From positions 1 to 7,131 of the forward strand of contig JALSLT010000096.1 in the NCBI GenBank assembly GCA_026988135.1: a stretch of DNA of 7,131 nt, in the 5' to 3' direction. A model generated the notes under the pieces. It did no database searches and had not been told where the DNA came from. It saw nothing but the letters and a program-made list of their open reading frames with translations. Each line of letters starts with the position of its first letter. Positions within the stretch are counted from its first letter, which is position 1. This stretch comes from Desulfurobacterium sp. (GTDB lineage Bacteria; Aquificota; Aquificia; Desulfurobacteriales; Desulfurobacteriaceae). The position numbers and the translations under genes were made by a program. Shown in pieces: positions 1-5,714 of the stretch.

Positions 1-1
1 A

Positions 2-292
2 AGCGGAAACAAAGGTGTTGAGCCTGAAGGAGTAGCTATAGGAGAAATAAACGGTAAAACATACGCATTTATAGCTCTTGAAAGACAATGCTCAATAGTT
101 GTTTATGATATTACAGACCCTTCCAACCCTCAATTTGTTTATTATCTTCCTGAATTTACTAAAGGAAACAAAGCACCGGAAGGAATAACTTTTGTGCCTG
201 CCGATAAATCACCAAACGGGAAACCTTTACTTATAGTTTCTTTTGAAGAAAGTGGTACAACAGCTATCTATGAAGTAAACATTTCCGAGTAA
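2..292 (+). CDS. C-terminal end of a choice-of-anchor I type beta-propeller protein (partial)
   Basis: This open frame enters from the left edge and ends at TAA 290-292, giving 96 residues. It resembles the C-terminus of choice-of-anchor I / alkaline-phosphatase-like propeller proteins. Visible blocks are KGVEPEGVAIGEINGKTYAF, then a VVYDITDPSNPQFV blade strand, then PEGITFVPA, then SPNGKPLLIVSFEESGTTAI, which are the usual closing repeats of that family. Such proteins are normally secreted or surface-anchored and of uncertain enzymatic role. The signal peptide and most of the propeller lie outside the window, so the anchor type cannot be judged. The chain stops soon after the last blade with no sorting domain or C-terminal membrane segment visible. 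A GC-rich hairpin follows 20 bp after the stop. Family recognition is fairly secure; function is not. Confidence 0.75.
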   Translation, partial: SGNKGVEPEGVAIGEINGKTYAFIALERQCSIVVYDITDPSNPQFVYYLPEFTKGNKAPEGITFVPADKSPNGKPLLIVSFEESGTTAIYEVNISE

Positions 293-311
293 CAAAACAA
301 GTTTTTTCTTT

Positions 312-334
312 TAGCCCGGGTGAATCCCGGGCTA
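312..334 (+). terminator. Probable transcription terminator hairpin
   Basis: A perfect 9-bp stem (TAGCCCGGG at 312-320 and CCCGGGCTA at 326-334) closes a five-base loop TGAAT, 20 bp after the stop of the upstream gene. The stem is very GC-rich against an AT-rich background, as expected of an intrinsic terminator. The downstream tract on the plus strand is only TCTCTT, a weak U-run, and the clear T-run (302-307) lies before the stem. Termination may therefore be partial. No gene on the minus strand needs a terminator here. Confidence 0.6.
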
Positions 335-338
335 TCTC

Positions 339-366
339 TTGAAGATCTTCTAAAGATTCATATATT
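339..366 (+). promoter_or_regulatory. Candidate sigma70 promoter for the Gate-domain protein gene
   Basis: A -35-like TTGAAG (339-344; four of six consensus bases) and a -10-like TATATT (361-366; five of six) are separated by 16 bp. Transcription would start near 373, about 20 nt before the TTG start at 394, leaving room for the GGAG ribosome site at 384-387. The upstream hairpin at 312-334 would separate this unit from the preceding gene. The call is by eye only and AT-rich DNA gives many such matches. Confidence 0.35.
341..350. repeat. 10-bp perfect palindrome between -35 and -10
   Basis: GAAGATCTTC reads the same on both strands. It overlaps the end of the candidate -35 box and enters the spacer. 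The flanks TCT (335-337) and AGA (354-356) extend the dyad imperfectly to 22 bp. It could be a regulator half-site pair, but a 10-bp palindrome can also occur by chance. Confidence 0.4.
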
Positions 367-386
367 CCATTGGAAAATCCAATGGA
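366..386 (+). promoter_or_regulatory. Perfect 9-bp inverted repeat over the translation start zone (operator or RNA hairpin)
   Basis: Arms TCCATTGGA (366-374) and TCCAATGGA (378-386) are exact reverse complements with a three-base AAA spacer. The repeat begins at the last base of the candidate -10 box and ends inside the GGAG ribosome site (384-387). It also contains the alternative ATG at 382. It could be a protein-binding operator at the transcription start. If transcripts begin further upstream, it would be an RNA hairpin hiding the Shine-Dalgarno. Symmetry is seen directly; function is inferred. Confidence 0.5.
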
Positions 387-393
387 GATTTCG

Positions 394-1299
394 TTGAGTA
401 ATTTCAATTTAAAAGAAACTTTTAATCTTGCTTTTAAAACGGCTATTTTGATAGTTAAGTTAATTATCCCATTATATATCTTTGCAGATATCCTGTTTTA
501 TTTCAACATTTTGAGCAAAATCTCTTTTATTTTCAAACCATTAACAACGATTATTCATTTACCGCCTGAAAGTGCAATCGGATTGGCCTCAGGCATTTTC
601 TTCAATATTTACGCTGCTATTGCTTTTTTAGCCCCATTAAACCTTACTCCTTATCAATGGACAATAATAGGCGTTTTTCTGGGAATTGCTCACGCGATTA
701 TAGTAGAATCGGCAATAATGAAAAAAATAGGAATACCTGTTTTTTACTCCATAGGTTTAAGATTTATTGTCGGAGTTATTGGAGCTTTACTTGTGATTTT
801 TCTTCCGTTTAAATTTTCTACCGCTACCTCCGTAAATACACAGATAGAAGCTGCTAAATTTAACAGTTTCTATGAAATGATTACTCACTCTATCTCAAAA
901 GCAACATCTCTTTCTGTAAAGATAATTTTACTAATAACGGTAATTGTTTTTGTTGTAAATTTTCTAAAATCTCTTCCTTTTATAGAAAAATATCAGGAGA
1001 AGGTAAGTACTCCATTTTCGATTTTTGTCGGATTGTTCTTGGGAATAACTTACGGAGCAGGTATTCTGATAACCGAAGCCAAATCGGGAAATATGAAAAA
1101 AGAGGATCTGTTTTTTGTTGGAACGTTTCTTCTTATAGCCCATGCGATAATAGAGGATCCAGCTTTATTTATAATATTTGGAGCTAACGGATTTATAATG
1201 ATTGGAATCAGGCTTATCCTTGCAGTTATTGTTTCCTTTTTATTCACTATTCTGTTTAAAAGATTTGCAGAAAACCCTAAACTTTCCGGGCAAAAATAA
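394..1299 (+). CDS. Membrane protein with two nucleoside-recognition (Gate) domains
   Basis: This is an integral membrane protein of about 301 residues, almost entirely hydrophobic, with roughly eight predicted helices. It resembles nucleoside recognition / Gate domain proteins (SpmA, SpmB and YjiH relatives), whose substrates are mostly unknown. The sequence is an internal duplication: GIFFNIYAAIAFL near residue 67 matches GLFLGITYGAGIL near 213, and IAHAII recurs at 98-103 and 248-253, each followed by an acidic segment (VESA, EDPA), then an (I/L)RxI-type helix. The halves are joined by a polar loop near 140-165. The start is uncertain. TTG 394 has GGAG six bases upstream and fits the candidate promoter. 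ATG 382 lacks a good ribosome site. TTG 370 would sit too close to the -10 box. It stands alone on the plus strand, and its 3' end overlaps trmI by 23 bp. The double-Gate architecture is confident; the cargo is unknown. Confidence 0.75.
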   Translation: MSNFNLKETFNLAFKTAILIVKLIIPLYIFADILFYFNILSKISFIFKPLTTIIHLPPESAIGLASGIFFNIYAAIAFLAPLNLTPYQWTIIGVFLGIAHAIIVESAIMKKIGIPVFYSIGLRFIVGVIGALLVIFLPFKFSTATSVNTQIEAAKFNSFYEMITHSISKATSLSVKIILLITVIVFVVNFLKSLPFIEKYQEKVSTPFSIFVGLFLGITYGAGILITEAKSGNMKKEDLFFVGTFLLIAHAIIEDPALFIIFGANGFIMIGIRLILAVIVSFLFTILFKRFAENPKLSGQK

Positions 1300-2050
1300 G
1301 AAAAGCTGTGTGCGCCGACATTCTGTCTTCAGGCCTTAATCTTTCATGTACGGTTTTATAGTGTCTCACTAAAATCTCAAGAACTTCTACATCAATAAAT
1401 GGGAGCTCTTCCAGCTTTTTTAGTGTTTCTATTATCTGATTAACAGTAGGTACTAAAATTCCGACCATACGTCCCTTTTTAAGAGCTTTATAACCATGAT
1501 GAAGATAATACCACGGCTCTCTAACATCAAGGAATAGAGCATCGGCATCGTTTTCATCAAACCCTTCCGAAATATCTCTATGTTTTATTTCAATTCTATC
1601 GATAAAACCAAGTTTATTAAGATTCGATTTTGCATTCTTGATAAATTCTTCCCGCTTTTCGTAACTTATAACTTTACCTGAAGAACCGACGATATGAGCA
1701 AAAATAGCAGTCATTGCACCGCTTCCAACACCGCTTTCAATAATTTTATCCCCGGGCTTTACATCAAGGCGCAAAGCTATGTAAGCTGCATCTTTCGGAT
1801 AGATTATCTGAGTTAATCTATTAAGTTTATACATTATGAAATCGTAAACAGTTGAGGGCAGCAGAAGGTAAGGATACCCTTTATGGGTTTTTATTTCTGC
1901 TCCATATTCAATGCCGATAAGCTTTTCCGTTTCTATAATCCCGTATTCTGTCCCGAATTTCGGAGTTAATGAAAGGTTTATAAAATACTTCTTATCTTTT
2001 TCTTTATCGTAGAAAATAACAGTATCTTCTGCTTTTACTTTATCATTCAT
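1277..2050 (-). CDS. trmI: tRNA (adenine-58-N1)-methyltransferase TrmI
   Basis: This SAM-dependent Rossmann-fold enzyme, 257 residues and full length for the family, methylates N1 of A58 in the T-loop of tRNA, a modification linked to tRNA stability at high temperature. A small N-terminal beta domain (about 1-75) precedes the catalytic domain. Motif I is ESGVGSGAMT (105-114) and the ribose-binding acidic motif is SYEKREEF (129-136). LDVREPW (174-180) carries the likely catalytic Asp175, matching the DxxEPW block of characterised TrmI. The conserved tail RPEDRMSAHTAFLIFARK closes the chain. The ATG overlaps the stop of the lytic transglycosylase gene as ATGA (2047-2050). The nearest Shine-Dalgarno-like AGGGAG lies 14 nt upstream, so translational coupling is likely. 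It is the last gene of the minus-strand operon, with no clear terminator after it. This is the archaeal/actinobacterial/thermophile-type TrmI, not the eukaryotic Trm6/61 pair. Confidence 0.93.
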   Translation of the reverse strand: MNDKVKAEDTVIFYDKEKDKKYFINLSLTPKFGTEYGIIETEKLIGIEYGAEIKTHKGYPYLLLPSTVYDFIMYKLNRLTQIIYPKDAAYIALRLDVKPGDKIIESGVGSGAMTAIFAHIVGSSGKVISYEKREEFIKNAKSNLNKLGFIDRIEIKHRDISEGFDENDADALFLDVREPWYYLHHGYKALKKGRMVGILVPTVNQIIETLKKLEELPFIDVEVLEILVRHYKTVHERLRPEDRMSAHTAFLIFARKV

Positions 2051-3129
2051 CTGACTGCTACATTCTCCCTTTCTCCATTATAGGCTAAAATCACTAAAAC
2101 TTGACCTTTATAAGCGTATTTGCCTTTGATTTTATTAACCATTTTGACTGTTTTGGTATCAGTTCCAAACTTTCTCGCTATTTTTGCAACTTTTTCCCTT
2201 CTGTAAGGTTTGTAGATATAAATTTTGGCATCTTTTGCCTTTGCTAAAAACTTTCTGTTTTTTACCGCAAATGAAGGTATATAAACATACCTATGAGGAT
2301 AAACCACTCCGGAGCGATACTGTCTATTATATGTTTTTAAAGTAGAATATCTTACCTTGAGTTTTTTTGAAATAGCATAGAGGCTTGTTTTGGAAAGTAT
2401 CTTCACTTTCAGAAGTTTATGATTTTGAGTAGTAACTTTAATTGTGCCGGTATTCAAGAGCTCCGCAATAGCATAAAATTTGGGAACATAATTTAATGTT
2501 TCATCCGGTAATTTTGCCAAATCCCAAAAGGAATTTGTTTTATACTTCTTTAATAATCTGCTTACTTTCCCCGGACCGGCATTATAGGCAGCAATAGCTA
2601 AATCCCATTTGCCAAAAATGCTGTGAAGTTTCTTCAGATATCTTATGGCTGCCTTTGTTGATTTTCCGATGTCAAACCTTTCATCCACATAACGATTTAC
2701 TCTCAATCCGTAAAGTCTTGCCGTTCTTGGCATGAGTTGCCATAAACCTGCAGCTCCTGCTCGAGATACGGCAGACGGATTTCCGTTACTCTCTATAATC
2801 GGAAGATACGCGAAAATTTCAGGAACTCCCTCTTCTTTTATAACAGGCAAAATATAAGGTAAAAACATTTCATGTCTTTTAACATGTTGGACAAGCTTTA
2901 ATCGGTTAACACGGTTAGAATAGTATTGAGTCCAAAACTGAATTCCGGGCTCGTTCCATGGAATATCCGGAATACCGTTTTCAGCTTGGGAAATAGCTAC
3001 ACTTTTATCGGTAAATTGCTCTTTCAATAGAGCAATTGATTCCTTCTCAACGACAGAGCGTATATTAACAGCACTTGCCGAAGAGGAAAAAAGCAAAAAG
3101 GCTAAAGCTCCGGACAAAAGTCTATTCAT
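2047..3129 (-). CDS. Periplasmic lytic transglycosylase, MltD-like, with LysM-type repeats
   Basis: The 360-residue protein is predicted to cleave the MurNAc-GlcNAc bond of peptidoglycan with formation of 1,6-anhydroMurNAc. Residues 1-20 form a signal peptide ending ASA; there is no lipobox cysteine, so it is soluble rather than a lipoprotein like E. coli MltD. The SLT catalytic domain spans about 90-220. The acid/base Glu is E113 in PIIESNGNPSA, followed by GAAGLWQLMP (126-134) and AIAAYNAGPG (178-187), the three family hallmarks. Two C-terminal LysM-like repeats follow (about 238-286 and 302-349), expected to bind glycan. The start at 3129 was chosen because it begins the signal peptide and has GAGG nine bases upstream; an in-frame ATG at 3195 would add 22 residues and spoil the signal peptide. 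The start overlaps the yebC stop by 8 nt. With the SPOR protein upstream it gives this operon a cell-wall component. Confidence 0.9.
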   Translation of the reverse strand: MNRLLSGALAFLLFSSSASAVNIRSVVEKESIALLKEQFTDKSVAISQAENGIPDIPWNEPGIQFWTQYYSNRVNRLKLVQHVKRHEMFLPYILPVIKEEGVPEIFAYLPIIESNGNPSAVSRAGAAGLWQLMPRTARLYGLRVNRYVDERFDIGKSTKAAIRYLKKLHSIFGKWDLAIAAYNAGPGKVSRLLKKYKTNSFWDLAKLPDETLNYVPKFYAIAELLNTGTIKVTTQNHKLLKVKILSKTSLYAISKKLKVRYSTLKTYNRQYRSGVVYPHRYVYIPSFAVKNRKFLAKAKDAKIYIYKPYRREKVAKIARKFGTDTKTVKMVNKIKGKYAYKGQVLVILAYNGERENVAVR

Positions 3130-3865
3130 TGTCCATAACCTCATCAGGCATATCAAAATTGGAATATACCTCCTGAACATCATCCAAATCTTCAAGACGC
3201 TCCAAAAGCTTCAATACTTTTTGGGCAATTTCTCCTTCGACTTTTGTTGTATTCTGGGGGACAAGGTCAAGTTTCGCTTCATCTATTTCAAGATTCGCAT
3301 CTTCAATAGCCTTCTTAACAGTTTCAAGGTCAGATGGTTGGGTAAAGACGATAAACGTACCGTCATCTGTCAGGAAATCTTCAGCTCCGGCATCTATAGC
3401 TATCATCATAACGGTTTCTTCATCTCTCCCTTCGGCAGGAATAGTTATCACTCCTTTCCTCTCAAATATCCATGAAACACAACCTGATGTCCCAAGATTT
3501 CCACCGTGTTTTGAAAAAGCATGTCTGACTTCTGATGCCGTTCTATTTCTATTGTCTGTCAAACATTTAGCAATAACAGCAACACCTCCGGGACCGTATC
3601 CTTCGTATGTTACCTCTTCATAAGTTTCTCCGGCAATCTCTCCGGTTCCTCTTTTAATTGCTCTTGTTATATTTTCTTTCGGCATGTTAACTTTTTTGGC
3701 TTTTTCAATAGCAGCTCTTAACCTCGGATTGAATTCGGAATCTCCACCGCCTTCTCTTGCTGCAACTGTAATTTCCCTTGCAAGCTTAGTATATGCTTTC
3801 CCTCTTTTTGCATCCTGTGCAGCTTTTTTATGTTTAATATTTGCCCATTTTGAATGTCCAGCCAT
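3122..3865 (-). CDS. yebC: YebC/PmpR/TACO1 family protein
   Basis: The 247-residue protein matches the YebC family end to end. The N-terminus MAGHSKWANIKHKKAAQD is diagnostic, followed by KAYTKLAREITVAAREGG, then NMPKENITRAIKRGTG, then YEGYGPGGVAVIAKCLTDN and FSKHGGNLGTSGCVSWIFE. Members were long annotated as DNA-binding transcriptional regulators (PmpR). The mitochondrial relative TACO1 and more recent bacterial work point to a ribosome-associated role in relieving stalling, for example at proline-rich stretches. The start is set at 3865 by this conserved N-terminus and by GGAGG at 3874-3878, eight bases upstream; an in-frame ATG five codons earlier is not used. A 55-bp gap separates it from nikR, the largest inside the operon. 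Its neighbours argS and trmI also act in translation. Family is certain; molecular role is from family knowledge. Confidence 0.96.
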   Translation of the reverse strand: MAGHSKWANIKHKKAAQDAKRGKAYTKLAREITVAAREGGGDSEFNPRLRAAIEKAKKVNMPKENITRAIKRGTGEIAGETYEEVTYEGYGPGGVAVIAKCLTDNRNRTASEVRHAFSKHGGNLGTSGCVSWIFERKGVITIPAEGRDEETVMMIAIDAGAEDFLTDDGTFIVFTQPSDLETVKKAIEDANLEIDEAKLDLVPQNTTKVEGEIAQKVLKLLERLEDLDDVQEVYSNFDMPDEVMDNE

Positions 3866-3873
3866 TTTTTCAG

Positions 3874-3878
3874 CCTCC
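3874..3878 (-). promoter_or_regulatory. Ribosome binding site fixing the yebC start
   Basis: GGAGG on the minus strand lies eight bases before the ATG at 3865. It falls just inside a possible earlier in-frame ATG (3880), which therefore cannot use it, supporting the shorter protein. Confidence 0.8.
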
Positions 3879-3920
3879 AAAATCTTTGCAAAAATAAATA
3901 TGGTAGAAAGCTGAATTAAA

Positions 3921-4328
3921 TCAAGGTTCTATTCCCGTAACTACAAGTTTGCCATGCTTTACGCCTTTTTGACTTATTATTTTATTCGCAAGTTCCCTTA
4001 TTTCACTTGCTTTTCCCTTTACCACTATCGTTTCCATACAGTGGTGATGATCGATGTGAACATGAAGTGATGAGATTATATTTTTCATATAGTCATGTTC
4101 AATATCTGTCAGTTTGTCTTCAAGCTCTTTCTGATGATGATCGAAAACAATAGTGATTGTTCCGAAGACATTTTTATCTTCTCCCACCGATTCTTCGATA
4201 AGTGCATTTCTTATTAAATCTCTAACTGCTTCGGAGCGGCTTACGTAACCTTTTTTTTCTATATACTCATCAAATCTTTCAAGAAGTTTTTCATCTATCG
4301 AAATTCCGAATCTGACAATCCCAGCCAT
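3921..4328 (-). CDS. nikR: Nickel-responsive transcriptional regulator NikR
   Basis: The 135-residue protein has the two-domain NikR layout. An N-terminal ribbon-helix-helix DNA-binding domain (about 3-45, VRFGISIDEKLLERFDEYI, then SRSEAVRDLIRNAL) is followed by a C-terminal ACT-like metal-binding domain. The four nickel ligands of E. coli NikR (His76, His87, His89, Cys95) correspond to His78, His89, His91 and Cys97 here, within LHVHIDHHHC, so metal binding should be intact. The family binds palindromic operators as a tetramer when nickel-loaded and usually represses nickel uptake genes; in some species it also acts as an activator. The start at 4328 has GGAGG six bases upstream, in the 12-nt gap after the TatD-radical SAM gene. 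No nickel transporter, hydrogenase or urease gene is in view, and I found no GTATGA-type operator palindrome. Additional histidines (64, 65, 94-96) make it histidine-rich. Confidence 0.95.
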   Translation of the reverse strand: MAGIVRFGISIDEKLLERFDEYIEKKGYVSRSEAVRDLIRNALIEESVGEDKNVFGTITIVFDHHQKELEDKLTDIEHDYMKNIISSLHVHIDHHHCMETIVVKGKASEIRELANKIISQKGVKHGKLVVTGIEP

Positions 4329-4340
4329 TTAAAGCCTCCG

Positions 4341-5711
4341 TTAAACAATTTTCCTGTTTCTTATCCTCCATTCCACACCAAGTTTTTTAGCAAACCGGAT
4401 AAAGGAATCTCTATTAAAACCATCTGTTTCAACGGCAGAAATAACAACATTAAAACCTGCTTTTTTTGCATCTTTCGTGAATTTTAGCACACTCTCAAAA
4501 CTTTCTTTTCCAAAAGAGGGTTTCACTATAGGATAATACTCTTCCGGAGTAGAAGCGTTAATACTGATATTAAAAGTATCTACAACTCCTTTTAGTTCAT
4601 TAAGAATTGAATCGTTTTCGGTTATGAGATAGCCCAGCCCGTTAGTATTGATTCTTATTTCCTTTGCGCCCATTTTTTTAGTCCATCGGGCCACTTCTAA
4701 TAGAGTATCAAATCTTTCAAAAGGTTCTCCATAACCGCAGAAAACAACTTCATTATAAATGCCGGGATTTTTTATCCTATACATATACTCTTCTGCTATC
4801 GGTTCTCTATCAAGGTTGAGATTATAGCCCAGAACATAATTCTCCTTTCCTCTGAAACAGAAAGAACAGTCACAGGGACATTTTGTTGTAAGGTTTATAT
4901 ATAAGCTATTCCTGACTTTATAAACAAGTTTTGGAGATTTTTCCTCTTTCGTCATGGGAAGGTTAAAAGCCCTTTTGGCATTTACGGTTGTTATCCGATC
5001 AATATCGGAAAAGTTTAAACCCAGATATTCGGCTATTGTTTTAAGTGTATATGCAACATAAACAGGATGATTCCTCTTTCCTCTTTTCTTTTGAGGGGAA
5101 AGATAGGGAGCATCTGTTTCTATAAGAATTCTTGAAGAAGGAACATCTTTTAATGTTTCTCTCAGTGTTTCGTTTTTCGGATATGTTACAGGTCCGGCAT
5201 AGGAGATAAAAAATCCGTGTTCCAAAGCTGCTTCAAGCAGTTCCCTATCACCGTTAAAGCAGTGAATTATCCCTTTCACTCCTTCCATTTCTGTTCTGAT
5301 AAATTGTGACATTTCAACAGAAGCTTCTCTTGTATGAATTACAATCGGTTTTTTAAGCTCTCTTGCAAGTTCAATCTGTAACCTGAAAATCTCTTCCTGT
5401 TTTCCTTTTGGAGATATATTTCTGTAAAAATCAAGGCCTGCTTCTCCTATTGCTACAACCTTTTCGTTCTGAAGAAGTTTCCTTAATTCTTCTTTAACAC
5501 TTTTATCGTAATTAACCGCATCATGAGGATGAACACCTACGGTTGCATAAATTCTATAATTGGAAGTTGCAAGACTAACGGCCTTTTTACTATCTTCGAG
5601 GTTGCATCCTACAGTAATAACTCCATCAAGCTTTTGATTGCATTCCTCTATTACTTTATGCCTATCACTATCATACTGGGTAAAATGAAGATGTGCATGA
5701 GTATCTATCAA
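4341..5711 (-). CDS. TatD-family metal-dependent hydrolase fused to a radical SAM domain
   Basis: The 456-residue protein joins two enzymes. Residues 1-253 are a complete TatD-type TIM-barrel hydrolase (3'-5' exonuclease/deoxyribonuclease family) with metal ligands in DTHAHLHF (His5, His7), IGEAGLDFY (Glu90), IVIHTREA (His126), GIIHCFNG (His150) and IETDAPYL (Asp200). A short linker (about 254-264) leads to a radical SAM domain (265-456). There the CxxxCxxC iron-sulfur motif is Cys278, Cys282 and Cys285, and FCGYGEP (324-330) is the SAM-binding GGE-type strand. INTNGLG (354-360) and FNISINAS (380-387) are further core strands. The domain is compact, about 190 residues, with no added cluster domain. 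A TatD-associated radical SAM family is known from annotation resources, but its substrate is not established. The start is TTG at 5709-5711, supported by AGGAGG six bases upstream and by the family N-terminus. It lies 3 nt after the SPOR gene and 12 nt before nikR. Confidence 0.9.
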   Translation of the reverse strand: MIDTHAHLHFTQYDSDRHKVIEECNQKLDGVITVGCNLEDSKKAVSLATSNYRIYATVGVHPHDAVNYDKSVKEELRKLLQNEKVVAIGEAGLDFYRNISPKGKQEEIFRLQIELARELKKPIVIHTREASVEMSQFIRTEMEGVKGIIHCFNGDRELLEAALEHGFFISYAGPVTYPKNETLRETLKDVPSSRILIETDAPYLSPQKKRGKRNHPVYVAYTLKTIAEYLGLNFSDIDRITTVNAKRAFNLPMTKEEKSPKLVYKVRNSLYINLTTKCPCDCSFCFRGKENYVLGYNLNLDREPIAEEYMYRIKNPGIYNEVVFCGYGEPFERFDTLLEVARWTKKMGAKEIRINTNGLGYLITENDSILNELKGVVDTFNISINASTPEEYYPIVKPSFGKESFESVLKFTKDAKKAGFNVVISAVETDGFNRDSFIRFAKKLGVEWRIRNRKIV

Positions 5712-5714
5712 ACG

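Noticed and set aside
1050..1247. Minus-strand open frame within the Gate-protein gene
   Set aside because: Low-complexity Ile/Pro-rich translation opposite a clear membrane protein, with no ribosome site.
3130..3195. N-terminal extension of the lytic transglycosylase gene to an ATG at 3195
   Set aside because: It would overlap yebC by 74 nt and add 22 residues ahead of a clean signal peptide. The ATG at 3129 has a GAGG ribosome site nine bases upstream.
3221..3914. Plus-strand open frames opposite yebC
   Set aside because: YebC is unmistakable on the minus strand over the same DNA. The plus-strand peptides show no family signature.
3866..3920. A separate promoter for yebC in the 55-bp gap after nikR
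   Set aside because: The gap is AT-rich and contains TATTTATT-like tracts, but I could not find a -35/-10 pair with proper spacing that I would defend.
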